This document shows positions 46,300 through 58,600 of a stretch of 64,000 bases of DNA, in pieces. How positions within the stretch are numbered: the stretch's first letter is position 1; every line of letters starts with the position of its first letter. The DNA is from Cephalopachus bancanus (lineage: Eukaryota > Chordata > Mammalia > Primates > Tarsiidae): contig JAPVLO010000019.1 in NCBI GenBank assembly GCA_027257055.1, positions 11,923,001 through 11,987,000 of the forward strand, given 5' to 3'. The position numbers were made by a program, and so were the translations under genes. Below the pieces are notes generated by a model. The model was given only the letters and a program-made list of their open reading frames with translations, searched no databases and was not told where the DNA came from.

Positions 46300-46740
46300 T
46301 CCGTTATTAGTGTTATTTATTTTGATGCTACAATTATTCCAGATTTGGCAGTTAACTGTCAGTGGCTTGGGATTTTTTGGTTGTTGTTTTTGCTATGTTC
46401 TCATCACTTTTTGAACACCTTCTTACCTACTGTTGGAGCAAGATATTCTAAACTTATTTTGTTTCCTTGCTGCCCCAGTCCAAATAATCAGGATTCCTTC
46501 ACTTGGAGAGTGACTTCTAAAAGCTAAGGTCAGAGTGCTAGATGTGCTCATTGCTACTGATATGCTCTTGCTTCTAGACCCTCTCAGCAGACAGAGCTAG
46601 GATACAGGTGATTGATGTGGATATAGTTATAGATATATAGATATGTGATACTGATATTGCCAAAACCAACCGAAATTATAGGGTGCATGCTCATCTTCTT
46701 CCTTTACATATTTTAACTCTCTTCTTTAACAGTGAGAAAA
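46300..46740. mobile_element. Ancient L1M-like fragment
   Basis: 'gatgtgctcattgctactga', 'tgctcttgcttctagaccct', 'ctcagcagacagagctagga' and, after a TATAGATA stretch, 'tctttaacagtgagaaaata' are landmarks of a common old mammalian L1M-type repeat. I cannot fix its subfamily or orientation from memory. Confidence 0.5.
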
Positions 46741-47639
46741 TATGTCACCTATTAGTCACAATATAACTAATTTGCTCAAGCCTAGAATACACAGAAAGAA
46801 CTTTCTGAATTGTTAATTTATACTGTTGTAAAACACTAAAAAACATACTAGAGTTTTATATTTGCTAATAATTTATTTTTATATAATATTTACATACTTG
46901 AATGTAAATGTATACCGTCCTGTGATACTTCTGAAACTGTTCAGGGATATATCTAATGCTTTCTTCTCCTGTTTCCTTCCATCTTAGGTGTGTTCAATGT
47001 TTATTTTTTTCCCTCTGTATATTTCTATACATAGCTATGCACGATAAAAACTGATGATTAATACTTGGTATATTATTGTTCAAACCAAAAAATTGTTTTC
47101 ACTTAAGAAAAAGTATACAATGAATAATGTTTGACAAAAGTTAAACCCATGTAATGAATACTTTTCTCGAGATTTTGAATAATTGAATTCTTCTTATGCC
47201 TCTTCCAGTAAAATCCTGTCCTTGAGGGAAACCACTTTTCTGCACTTTTTTTCTGTAGACTTCTTTTTTTGGTAGAAATTCACATAAATGCAGACATACA
47301 GTGTACACCTAAAGGTAATTCTTTGGTGATATATCTAATTCTGATTTTAAGAGTTATTCAAAGGGAGCACATGGACCTAAAAGACTTTTGTCATAATATT
47401 TAGAAAAATTCACTAACAGTTTGTATTTTACTCAACCAGAGAGAGAATACAAGGATATCAGGAAAATTTATGCCAACACAGAGCTCTCATAATCTGTGCT
47501 AGTCTGTTTACATATTGTAAAAATGAGTCAGAAATTCTGAAAACTTCCTTATTTTTAACTTCACTGTCCATGATCTATTTGTGCTTCTAAGGCTCCATAA
47601 TAGCAAAATAAGTTCAATTATATGCATTTTTATCATCTT
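46741..47639. other. AT-rich sequence, nothing recognised
   Basis: No gene. A possible remnant of old antisense L1 near 47270-47320 is too weak to call. Confidence 0.45.
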
Positions 47640-48365
47640 ACAGCAGTTGAACAGCTATTATCAAAAAGACAAAAGAAAAAAAAAACAGATGCTGGCGAGG
47701 ATGAGGTGAAAGAGGAACACTAAGCCACTGATGGCGAAAATATAAATTAAAACAGCAACTATGAAAAACAGTATGGTGGTTCCCCGAACCATTAAAAAAA
47801 AAGAACTACTATATGATCCAGCAATAAATAACCCTACTGGGTATGTATCCAAACACAATGAAATCAAGATGTCAAAGAGATATCTGCACTCCCATATTCA
47901 TTACAGCATTAGTTAAAACAGCCAAGATGTGGAATCAACCTAAGTGTCCAACAAAGGATGAAGGGATAAAGAAAATGTGGTATATATACACAATGGAAAC
48001 CTACCCAGCCATAAAAAGAAAGGAATCATGTCAGTTACAGCAACTTGAATAGAACTGGAGGTTATTATGGAACAGGAAGGGAAGAAGAAGAGAGGTTGAC
48101 TAATGGGTACAAAAATAAAGTTAGACAGAAGGAAAAAATTTTAGTGTTCAATAATACATTAAGTTGACTATAATTAATAAAAACTTTATTGTATATTTCA
48201 GAATAGTGACAAAAAAAGATATGAAATGTTCCCAACACAAATAAATGATAAATGGTTGAGGTGATGGATATCCTAATTCCTCTAATTCGATCATTACACA
48301 TTGTATACATGTATCAAAATATCACATGGACCTCATAAATAATATACAATTATTAGTCAATTAAA
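47640..48365 (+). mobile_element. L1 3' end (L1MA-like)
   Basis: ORF2 C-terminal sequence is visible from about 47690 to 48060 ('atgtggtatatatacacaat' near 47974), then a 3'UTR with 'aggtgatggatatcctaatt' and 'tatcaaaatatcacatggac', characteristic of L1MA-type ends. An internal deletion sits near 48068. Confidence 0.85.
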
Positions 48366-48799
48366 ATTTTTAACTAGTCAGATATTCTCCAACCAGCTTC
48401 AAAATGTAAACTAGATTCACTTGTGATCACAAATATAATAACAATAATAATGATAAAATGCCTGTTTATAATTTACTTCTGAAGCTCCTGATAATGTATA
48501 TAAAGGTATATCTAGACATACTTTTATATGTGTGAAGAGTGTGAAGGATTTATTTTTTTAGAGGTAAAAAAGGAGACTATTAAAAAAAAAATCCTGCTGA
48601 ATAGACAGGTGTAAAACCCTAGACCCTAATAATCTTCTAGCCAAAAAATTAGTTTGATATTTCTTAAAAAGACATGAAATAAGTTTTGTTGTACTAAACA
48701 AAATTGAATGAGGCTAAACTGCTTTACTGAAATTTAGTTATAGAATTAACATGTTTCCAACAGCTTTCCTCAAATGATGTTCTATGGGATAGTGGTATC

Positions 48800-50210
48800 C
48801 TGAGAAAATCATTTATTCACTTAACAGATCCTTAACGAATCTCTATGTGCAATGCACAGTTCTAGACACTGAAATCACAGTTGTGAATATAAGTGACATG
48901 AGGGTCTTTGAAGAAAATAAACAAAAGTCTGTGATAGAGAATAGGTGGAGTAGAGAGACAACAGGCAAGTGTTGTAAGGAATAAGCTATGGCTGTGGGGT
49001 AAGAAATTATCAGTCATGCAAACTGCATAGGGTTGAACATTTCAGGTGGGAAATTCAGTATGTACAAAGACCTTTCTCTAAGGAGGAGTCTTGTCTATCC
49101 AAAAGCCAAAAGAAGGTTAAGATGTCTAAAATAGAAGGAAAAACAAGAGTAGCATGAGAAAAGTGGAATGAATTAGTGAGGGGAAACTAGGGAAGGTCTG
49201 TAGACAATGAAAAAGGGTTTTGAAATTATTCTCAAGGCAAATGGAAACCATTGGAGTTTTAAGAAAAAATGTAACATGATTTATATCTTTAAAAGATTGT
49301 TCTGAGACTCCTATATAGAATGAATTAGAGAAGGCCAGGTGTAGAAACATGGAGACTGAATAGATATATGCATAGTTAGGTAAGTTACACAGTGCACACA
49401 CACACTCTAGAAATGACAGAAAGCCAAAGTGAGAGATGGGAACAGTGTGAACTTGGGTGAAGGTTGTAGAAAGGGAGAAAATATAGGGAATGTGCATACA
49501 CATATGAGCATACATCATGAAATGAATAGGACTTACAGATAGAGTTTATGTGTTGGTAATAGTAATAAAAAATCATATCTATATTTCTGACTCAAACACC
49601 AGAAGATTGTTGGTGCCATCTATTCAGGCATGAAGAATCAATAGCTAACTTGGAACATATGAAATTTGAGATTTGTGTAAGCCAGCTCTGAGATATCAAA
49701 AATACATTGAACTTCAGCTCCGAGGAGAGGTTTATGTGGACCTCTCTATGAAATTAGGAGAAGTCAACCTACTTATGGCACTTAAGACAACAGAAGAAAG
49801 GGAATCAATCACCTGGAGAGAAGACACAAAACCTAAAGAGCAGTAGGCTTAGGCATGAACAGCTTGGTACCTCTACATGCTGAGGTGGGTTAGAGGAGGA
49901 GGCGTTAAAGAAGACAACACAGACCCCATGATGTAAGAAGAAAATCAGGAAAGTGTACATAATTGAAGCCAAGAGAAATGTTATAAGCAGTAGGAGATAA
50001 TTAATTATGTAGAAGAGTGATATTGAGAGTTTTCAACATGAAAGTCAGTAGTACTTTTGATGAGAGCACTTTCAGTGAGCATTGAATATAGAAGCCAAAT
50101 TAGAGTGAATGAATAATTGATGAATGGAGAAGAAGAATTGGAGAAAGATTTTTTAAATGACAGATATGAAGTTAGACTCTAAAGGAAAGTAGAAAACTGA
50201 AGGTAGTAAC
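48800..50210 (-). mobile_element. Long L2 fragment, antisense (~1.4 kb)
   Basis: Reversed L2 landmarks run in order: 'tgcacagttctagacactga' near 48853, 'ccattggagttttaagaaaa' near 49249, 'gattgttctgagactcctat' near 49295, 'gagatgggaacagtgtgaac' near 49432, and 'tgatgagagcactttcagtg' near 50058. This is one of the longer L2 remnants expected in a primate genome. No ORF survives. Confidence 0.72.
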
Positions 50211-50702
50211 TAGAAGAGGTAAACAAAGAGAATGTTTTGCTTTTAGATAAGTGGTACCAGCACAGATTTGAAAGCTTACTGGACTTCCACACTACAACTG
50301 TGTTCCCTCCTTTTTCATTCCCTTCTTATTATGTGGGAAATAGCCACCTCATTCTGGCTTGGGTACCATTTGTAATGTACTGCAAAGTCAAGAAAAATGA
50401 TACATTTGTAGTAGAGTAACTCACTGAAATTCTGTTAAGAGGTTCTCAATCTTGGTGGTACAATAGGTTTGATAGTCATATAGATGATTTATTCTGAATC
50501 CAGGCTGCTGACAGTTCTGTTCTTCAGTCTTTCGTCACCTACAGGGATTCAAAGACCTCTTCAGACACAGCCAAGTGAAAAGTGAATGATTCACCATCTA
50601 GGTCAAAAGTGTAGAGAAGGAGGCAGAATGAAGCAAAAATGGGAAATGGATATGAGGAGGAGACTAAAGAGAAAAAGAATATGCACACTTCGTGCACCTG
50701 GT
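50211..50702. other. Unique sequence, nothing recognised
   Basis: No named element. Ends at the poly(T) side of the antisense L1. Confidence 0.5.
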
Positions 50703-51946
50703 TCCTTTATTTTATTTTATCTTCTTATAAAGATGTAGGGTACAAGTCAGGATTAACTATAAAACTGGGCTGTGTGAAGGTGAAGTTTGGGCTTCCAACT
50801 GGTCCTCACTTCCCCTGGTTTCGGACCAGGTACCCCTTGTGTTGTTACATGCCCTTTCCAACCCCTTGTAGTGTTAATTGACTGCTGATCTCTTGCCTGT
50901 GCTAATGTGATTAATGTTCAGGTCCCACTTATGAGTGAGAACATGCGGTGTTCAGTTCTTTGTTTCTGTGATAAATCACTAAGTATGCTGGTCTCCAAAT
51001 CCATCCAATGTGCTGTAAAGTCCATGATTTTGTCATTTATGACTGTGTAATACTCCATCATGTATATGCGCCACATTTTCTTTATTCAGTCCACTTTCAG
51101 TAGGCAGTAGAGTTGGTTCCATGTTTTTGCTACCGTGAATAGTGAGCTATAAACATGCATGTGCAAGTGTCTCTTTGGTAGAACAGCTAATGTTCTCTGA
51201 GTATATTTCCAGGAGAGGGATTGCTGGATTGTATGAAAGGTCAATTTTTAGTTCTTTTGGGGACTGCCACATTGCTTTGCATAGAAGCTGAACTAGCTTG
51301 CACTCCCACCAACAGTGTAGAAATGTTCCCTTTTCTCCAAACCATGCCAGCATCTCTTGGTTTTTTTTTTTTTTTAATTTATTAATAATGGTCATCCTTA
51401 TTGGAGTTAAGAGGTATCTCACTGTGGTTTTGATTTGTATTTCTCTGATGATTGGTGAGGCTGAACATTTTTTCCTGCATTTGTTGGCTGTGTGTATATC
51501 TTCTTTCAAAAAGTGTCTCTTCATGTCCTTTGCCCGCTTTTCAAAAGATTTTTTTTCCTTTTTTTTTTTTTCTTTTTACTCTTTCAACCTGAGTTCTTTG
51601 TAGATGCTGGATGTTAGGCCTTTGTCTGATATATAATTTACAATATTTTCCCATTATGTGGGTTGTCTTCCCACTCTCTTGATGGTTTCTTTTGCTGTGC
51701 AAAAGGTTTTCAGTTTGATGAGGTCTCACCTGTCTATCTTAGCTTTTATGGCATTCACTTTTGGGGATTTGGTCAATAATTGACTGCCTACCCCAATGTG
51801 CTTAAGAGTGATTCCTACATTGTCTTCCAGGATTCTTATAGTTTGAGGTTTTATGTTTAGGTCTTTGATCCATTTAGAATTGATTTTTGTATAGGGTGAT
51901 AGGTAGGGGTATAGTTTCATTCTTCTGCATGTGGTCATCTAGTAAC
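50703..51946 (-). mobile_element. 5'-truncated L1, antisense
   Basis: Reads on the minus strand from ORF2 (RMKLYPYLSPYTKINSKW near 51920) through the C-terminal Cys-rich region ([19 protein letters not shown] near 51300) to a 3'UTR and A/T tail at about 50703-50725. ORF2 is broken by a poly(T) expansion near 51360, a second near 51550, and a shift near 51720. The 3'UTR matches the 22.9-24.6 kb L1. Confidence 0.9.
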
Positions 51947-51964
51947 AACCACTGGGGAAAGGGG

Positions 51965-52450
51965 ACCATATTTAGCAAATGGTGTGTCTGGCTTCTTTCA
52001 CTTAACATCAAGTCTTGAAATGTCCTTGTTGTTGTTTATTTGTAGTTTGTTCCTTTAAATTGTTGTATAGTATGAATACTACAGCTTTTATTTAGCCATT
52101 CTCCTCTTGATAGGTAATTTGTCACAGTTTGGGTCTATCATGAATACTAATGCCAGGAGCATTCTTGCAGGCAGATTTTAGTGGGTATATACTTACATTG
52201 CTCTTCAGTACATACCTAGGACTGGATTTTTTGAACAGTAGGGTAGGTGTATGCTATGTTTTAGGAGACTCTGACAAATAATTTTCCAAAGTAATTGATC
52301 CTCTTCTAACAATATATAGAGATTTTTTTTTGCTCCAAAGTCTTGGTCACCTTGGTATTATCATTAAAAAAAAAAATTAGCTAACATGGGTATTGTGAGT
52401 AATATCTCATTGTAATTTTAATTTCTACTATATTGGAATTCATGTTAAAA
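51965..52450 (-). mobile_element. Old L1M fragment, antisense
   Basis: 'gtctggcttctttcacttaa', 'tagtttgttcctttaaattg', 'tttatttagccattctcctc' and 'tacctaggactggatttttt' are antisense landmarks of old L1M ORF2 3' regions. It adjoins the younger antisense L1 on the same strand. Confidence 0.78.
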
Positions 52451-55056
52451 AAAACTCCCAGTGTGATTACAATATGCATCTGCGTTTGAAACCTCTGTTT
52501 TATCACTACATCTTGGAGTTAAATTGCACCTGGAGGTGTTTTCAAACATGTGAGCTAGAAAGATAAGAGGTGTTAAGAAAATGGGAGGAGGTAACATAGT
52601 TTAGGTATATCATGAGAGTGAAATGTAGTGGAAAAGAGAAAAGGCTCATTCATTAGAGAGGAACCAGAGGAGGATACCAATGTGAATGTGAGGTTAGTAA
52701 CTGTCAAAGTTTGGATGGTGAGAGGAAGAGTCTGAGCCATAATTAAAGTGTTCAATGTTGAAAGAGGAATGGTTTGAACTGGGCAGTTTATCCTTAGGAG
52801 TTCATCAAGAGGAGGGGAGAAAGATCAAGAGCAAGTTATTTTAAGAAAACAAAGGAGAAATAAGTTGGACCACAGATAATTAATCTAACCTGCCTTCCCT
52901 GGGGTATAAGAAGAGTTAAAGGAAAATCCTCCATTTGTGAAATCTTCACGGAGAGTGATGTTTTCTAAGTATACATCAGGTATCAGTGAAATAAAAAAGG
53001 TGGAAAGAAGAGATAAGGGCATTTTCTGAAACCAGGCTAGAAATCCCAAAATGCAGTGGGAAGCAAGTCAGAAAAGGCGGTGGGCGGATTGAGTCATATC
53101 AAGGTTAGGACAGACAGCATGCTCTGGATGTCTGGCCACAGGCAATGACAGGAAAGCCTTGTGCATCTGGTAGTACTGCAATCAGAGGAATGCATTGCAT
53201 TGTGGAATTGGTTCTGATGGTCCTTCCTTGAGGGTAGCATTTCGGTTTCCATGCTGTACTCTCTGAGGCTTCCCTCACTGTGTGTAGCTGTTCCCTGAAG
53301 CCTGAATGGAAGATATGACAGAGATTTGGGGCATGGTTTCCTTGGAAGGAAAAAAAAAAGACTTTCTGGTTAAATACATTTTGGAATTGCTAAATACTAC
53401 ATTTCACTCAAATGTTTTCATGAAGTTCTGTTGTTTAAAAAAAGTATATATATATATATTCATTTTTAATTTTTCTGAACCAAGTGTTTTCCAAGATATT
53501 TGATTTAAAACATGTTGAGGGAGAATGGCTTCCACTGAAATTTATATGGAAAACATTAACTCAACATATTTATTTTTGGTGTTAAGGAATATCTACTGGT
53601 ACACTTCTCTACAACATTCCAATCCAAATAGCTGTCTTCCTTCAATTTCACTGCAGAAATACAACCCCAACATACAAGCCCAACAGAGAAAATCTAAAGA
53701 ATACAACTTCAAAATCCAATATACCTCAGATGTAACTTTAAATCAATATTTAACCCAGTAATTGAGTAGTTCAGTAATTGAGTTTCTACCCTGTACTTGT
53801 GATTGCATCTAGTTCACAAAATTATAAGTATCTTATTGCAGTCTTTGGTTTTGACAGCAGGTCTTGTATTCCCACCCATCCAAACACTAAGGCCACATCA
53901 TGTTCATGCCAGTTCTTCTGGATGACAAATTTGTCTTTCTTACTGCCTCCTTCATAATTGCCAATTAATTTCCCTAGTTTTTTTTTTTTTTCTATGACAT
54001 CGTAGTCACTTATCTTTTGCTGGATAAAGAATCTCCATTCTTTTCACAGAGCCTTTCTACCTTACTTTCTTCCTCTTATCTTCTGTAGTCAATTTCACAT
54101 GAGTACTTGCTTACATAGTACATAGGACTGGTCTATGTTATGTCCCGTAGGGCTTGCACTCCTGATCCTGAGTAACAATCTGAAAGGTAGCTGAATGCCT
54201 ATCTTGAACTTAAAGCCATAAACAACTAAGAGTAGGCCAATAAAAGTAACTATGGAGGAAAAATCGTTTGATACCATTCTGAGTTTCATGAGATTTACTA
54301 ACCATAGAAAAGAAAGTTGGAGGTGAAGTTGGTTTTACTTTTTAAAAAAATTATTTGGGGAGTGGGAGTCAGTGAACATGTGAGAGAACTCATCTCTTAA
54401 CAGATGTTTTGCTAGCAAAGTTTCTTTTGCAGTGATATTTCCCTGGGTTACTTTCATTCAGTTTGGATATTTCTGAGCATGAATTCTGAAGAAAACACTT
54501 CTTACCATTTATACATATGCTTATTATGAGTTTGACACAAACTAGCATGTCATGCTGTTCTGTGAATGTCAGAATTCTGACACCCAAACCCAAAAGCTCC
54601 CATTCTTAAATCAGGACTGCCTTATCGTCCTTGACAAAATTGAAAGGAAGAAACAAACTGTGCATCTAAGGCATGGAATTAACATGGCATATTTGACCTT
54701 TGCTAAGTAAATGTGATGTGAAGAGACTAAGATAGCAAAGCTTCAGAAGCTAGTACCTTGACAACAATGAAGCAAAATTATACTGCCCGTACATTCTCCA
54801 GATAGTGATAAGTATCTGTCTATAAATGAATATTTAGCTCTTGTTCATAATGAAATTATATGTAAATACCAAATAATGGCAATCATTTATTTTCAAAATC
54901 ATCTCAACATTAATGAATATAATCTAAAGATAGTCACTAACTTTTTATTTCCCCTATTTCCCTTCTGATGTTAATTCATATGGGTTGGTTCAGCTCAATC
55001 CAGCCTCACTCATATTGTATTCAATTTCCATTTAACTATCTGCAGGCCTCAGTCCT
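52451..55056. other. Mixed unique sequence, purine-rich at the start
   Basis: 52560-53060 is GA-rich on the plus strand and may be a further, unassignable L2 remnant. A (TA)n of about 18 bp is near 53443 and a T13 near 53978. No gene is recognised. Confidence 0.4.
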
Positions 55057-55187
55057 CAGGTAGAATGTAGCTTGCAGGCTATCAATAGCTTATATCTCAG
55101 TGTGGGCCCTGGTTGTCTTCCCAGGCAGAATGCAGCTTGTAGGCTATTGACAACTTATATTCCAGTGCGGACTCTGGTGTCTCCCCA
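55057..55187. repeat. 65-bp two-copy tandem repeat, diverged
   Basis: 55057-55121 and 55122-55187 share CAGGYAGAATGYAGCTTG, then AGGCTAT, ACTTATAT and CAGTGYGG, with about 20% difference, so this is an older duplication than those at 16.7, 17.1 and 41.0 kb. Confidence 0.85.
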
Positions 55188-55317
55188 CAACTCAGGGTAT
55201 AAAGTACCAAGAATTACTAATCCCGGAGTACTGCAATGAGACACTGGCTTTCTATTTCATAGGAAGACCGACCTGCTTATTTGACCCCCTTATTCCAAGC
55301 CTTGGATGGAAAGAGGC

Positions 55318-55438
55318 CATAGGATATAATGGCTTAATGTGTGGGTCCTGTATTCATACTTGAATATGTTCGCTCTGCTGTTTCCTAGGTGTATAACCTT
55401 AGCAAGCGTACTTAACTTCTCTAAGACTCAATTTTGCA
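55318..55438 (+). mobile_element. MIR fragment
   Basis: 'taatgtgtgggtcctgtatt', 'gtgtataaccttagcaagcg' and 'acttaacttctctaagactc' fit sense MIR. Confidence 0.75.
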
Positions 55439-55439
55439 A

Positions 55440-55660
55440 AGGCTGAACTCTTAGCTTGCATATGACCATGTCACCTCTTCTCCCTTAACCCCTAAGTAGC
55501 TCTTCATTACTTTGGGACAAGTCCAGTCCTTGAGACAGAGCATTCTGGGCTATTCATAATGTGGTTCCCACCCTTCTAACCCACACTCATGCTCCAGCTA
55601 GGCTCAATTACTACCCTTCGTTTGCTGTGAGTTCTTGGGCTTTACCCTCCCATTTCCACA
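55440..55660 (+). mobile_element. L2 fragment, sense, 5' part
   Basis: 'atgaccatgtcacctcttct', 'gctattcataatgtggttcc' and 'catgctccagctaggctcaa' are L2 landmarks just upstream of its 3'UTR. The element seems to continue at about 56265 after a 600-bp interruption. Confidence 0.72.
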
Positions 55661-55662
55661 CC

Positions 55663-55692
55663 CTTAAAATAGATATTCATATCTATTTTAAG
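55663..55692. repeat. 30-bp perfect palindrome
   Basis: CTTAAAATAGATAT (55663-55676), a 2-bp TC core, and ATATCTATTTTAAG (55679-55692). Arms are exact reverse complements. It lies at the point where the L2 stops. Confidence 0.92.
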
Positions 55693-55839
55693 TACTAATA
55701 ATACATATGTACTTCATATAGGTATTATACTCACAGTAATCTCTGGTCCATATAAATTCTCAAAAGTATTAGCTATTATCATTAGAATTAGTAACTATTT
55801 TTATTATTTTTGTTATACTTTCACATTTATGGTGGGCCT

Positions 55840-56262
55840 TGGCCAAACATGCCTGAGTGTGTACATAAGTAAAAACTTTCCAGGTCCTACAATGCAGGAA
55901 CAGATAATGTATGACTATACAAGAATTTCAGAAAGACATAAAAACTAGATCCAGGAATATGCTTGAGGAACAGCAGCATTACTGGTTTACATGAAGGCAT
56001 GAATCATTTCTTTGCAATGGTATGGCCTTTGCGGGCATAAGAGGGTCAGGGCTTGGGAGCCCCTTTGTCCAAGACTCCTTGCACATGTGGATTCCTCACT
56101 AGTCAAGGGCTGCTGGCTGCCGCTACCAACCAATGAAGGTCACCAGGGACACCTTGAGAAGCAGTGCTTGCTCAGCTCTCTAAGTTCAATCACATCCTTG
56201 TGATGCTCAGTAAAGCTTGTGAGTGGATCTGATCACTGTCCCTGAGTTGCATTTTCATCCTC
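55840..56262. other. Unassigned GC-richer insert in L2, possible solo LTR
   Basis: This stretch splits an L2. It ends with CAGTAAAGCTTGTGAGTGG and CCTGAGTTGCA, which resembles the polyadenylation side of an LTR, but I recognise no family and found no flanking duplication. The short open frame at 56012-56203 has no visible relatives. Confidence 0.3.
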
Positions 56263-56264
56263 AA

Positions 56265-56400
56265 CCCCAGTCGGATACCCTGAAAGCACCTTTCCAAGCC
56301 TTTGCAGCGCCATCTGCCTGAAACGCCCATCCCCCTTGACTTAACTTTTCCATAAAAATCCCTGCCATCCCTTGTTTTTCCAATAACTAACTAAATATTC
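56265..56400 (+). mobile_element. L2 fragment, sense, continuation
   Basis: 'caagcctttgcagcgccatc' and 'tgcctgaaacgcccatcccc' fit the L2 segment that follows the piece at 55440-55660. Confidence 0.65.
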
Positions 56401-57242
56401 AATGTCAGTGAAATAACACCAATTATAAAGCTGGATCAAGATATCAAGGGATAAGATATCCTTCTGCTGTTTATTTTTAAATTGTTTAGAAAATGCACTT
56501 AAGCAGTTATTTGTCCCTGGACAATTTAATGTCTCTCTGAAGGGCTTAGCCCCAAATGTCTTTTCTGGGTAACAATCCTCTCAGCCCCTTACTCCCTTGC
56601 CCAGATCAAGTATGGCTCTTTATTTCATAAATCACAAGGACTCTTTCCTTCCAGATTCTTGCATCTAAGTATCCTTTAAAGCTTTCAGCTGTAGGCATAA
56701 ACTTCTTCGCATTCTTCTCTTTGCGTACATAGGATCATATGAGTTGATCTGAGAGGAATGTGTTATTATCTTCCCATTATATTGTGAATGCTAATTGGAA
56801 AAAAAGATATCTTTTTATTGTGCTTCCCATTATTTTTTCTGTGACTTGGAAACAAGAACTCTTATTTTGGCATTTAAGCACAGTGCCAGGCCCATTTTAA
56901 GGTTAACAATAAACTCATTATTTAATGAGTAAATGGATAAATATATGAATGAAGGGTTGCTGTTTTGCTGTTTTCTTTGCTGTAAAGCATGTGATGAAAA
57001 CAAACATTAAAAATGATAGTGTCTAAATCCAGATAATATGTGCCTACATTTCTTTCTTTGAAATTGTATTTAAACGTTTCTTCCTCTCCTAAAAAAAAGT
57101 TTTCTGCTATATTCACAGCTGGATAAAGGAGATTTTGCAAAACTCAGTGTATGTCCAGGTTTAATGTGAGCTAAAATGTCAATATTCATATGGCTCCACT
57201 TCATTAAATCTACCTTCCTAGTGACTTGGACTGAGCAAAATG
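56401..57242. other. Unique or unassigned sequence
   Basis: Possible further diffuse L2 3' sequence to about 56700 (CTTCCAGATTCTTGCATCTA). Nothing else recognised. Confidence 0.4.
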
Positions 57243-57726
57243 TATTTTTTTTTTTTTTTTTTTAGTCCCCAAATTGTGCCAGTGTCAGCAATCCAGCACC
57301 TGTTAGTCATCATAGACCCAGTTCACTTCCTTGAGCTATTGCTCAGCGTTCTGACAGGCAAGGTTTCTGACAGGCAAGCTGAAGGTGATGAGGACGGATG
57401 TATCAAGCGTGGAATACAGCAGAGCACTCACCCCTGCCAGGTCGCGTGTGCGAGGCTCTACGGATGCAAGGTCAGGCTGCCAACAGCCATGACGGGCGTG
57501 TGGGCTGCAGTGCCCTTAATTGGGTGCACATGCTCTAGCATCGCTGTGCCCTGATTAGCAGTGTGTGGGCCGATCAGCACTAGACTGGAGCACAGCACTT
57601 TCAGGGGAAGAACATATGGGAAGTGCAGATGTTCAAAAGGTGCCTCCCCCCATGTGCAGCCAGCAACCCTCCTTGAAGAATTATCATATCCTATCCAGTG
57701 CAAGAAAATGCAGGAAGGATTCAAAT
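57243..57726 (-). pseudogene. Candidate minus-strand retrocopy, source unknown
   Basis: A GC- and CpG-richer patch in AT-rich surroundings, bounded on the plus-strand left by about 18 T (a poly(A) tail when read on the minus strand). The minus strand has an 88-codon frame (57458-57724) and the plus strand a 104-codon frame (57240-57554), and neither shows a domain I know. A 14-bp motif TCTGACAGGCAAG recurs (about 57349 and 57366). No AATAAA lies just before the tail and no convincing target duplication was found. A processed pseudogene or non-coding RNA retrocopy is the likeliest reading. A stray poly(T) next to an unrelated GC-rich patch is the alternative. Confidence 0.35.
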
Positions 57727-57832
57727 AAAAGTACTATCTGAGAAAGAATCAGATAATAATCTTTTCAGAGATTCCCTACTTGGTCCTCCCATTAGACACA
57801 AGACTTTAAAATTTGTTATGCTATCCGGGCTC

Positions 57833-58110
57833 GGTGGCTAAACCTGTAATCCCGCGCCTTTGGGAGGCTGAGGTGAGCGGATTGCCTGAGCCCGCGGGTT
57901 CGAGACCCGCTTGGGCAGCGAGACCTCATCTCTACAATAAATTAAAAAAAAAACCAGCCGGGCATGGTAGCGCATGCCTGTAATTCCGGCTACTCGGAAG
58001 GCTGAGGCGGAAGGATCGCCGGAGTCCAGCAGGTCGAGGCTGCGGTGGCCGGAAGCGGCCACTGCACTCCAGTCTGGGTGACAGAGTGAGACTCCAACTC
58101 AAAAAAAAAA
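57833..58110 (+). mobile_element. Young Alu
   Basis: 5-nt-deletion subfamily. Perfect 15-bp TSD, AAAATTTGTTATGCT, at 57818-57832 and 58111-58125. Near consensus, with full GGGTTCGAGACCCGC. Confidence 0.95.
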
Positions 58111-58449
58111 AAAATTTGTTATGCTTGAAGTGCACGAACACTATCTTTTTCTATAAAGGAAAGAAAAGCTTTCAGTAGTACTGTATACCAGAGATAATCA
58201 AAGATGTCCCCCACGGCAGGTAGAGTGAAGCAATTCAAATGTTACTAGGTCATATAATTTATCCATATACATTATTCCATTATTCATTACTTATTCACTT
58301 ATTAATTAAACAAGATTATGATGTATCTACAATAGATCAACGATATTGAAGGGATAATAGACATAGGCATGCAGTAAAATAAAGACCAAAAAAAAGAAAA
58401 TCATTGACTTACAAAGATAAGTATATCATTTACCTACAAAGGTGTGGTA

Positions 58450-58600
58450 TGGTGAAATGTAAATGATTTGACAGCTAAGTAATTAGTCCTGATTCTTCCA
58501 ATAATTTGCTGTGTTCCCTGGGCCTCAGTTTTTTTACTCAGAGCTAATCATGTTCAACTAAATGATTACAAACATCCTTTACAGTCCTAAAATGTTATGA
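58450..58600 (+). mobile_element. Probable MIR fragment
   Basis: 'tccctgggcctcagtttttt' and 'tcctttacagtcctaaaatg' resemble the sense MIR 3' half. Short and weak. Confidence 0.45.

Noticed and set aside
49126..49518. 130-codon minus-strand frame
   Set aside because: It lies inside an L2 relic with no resemblance to the L2 protein. AT-rich chance frame.
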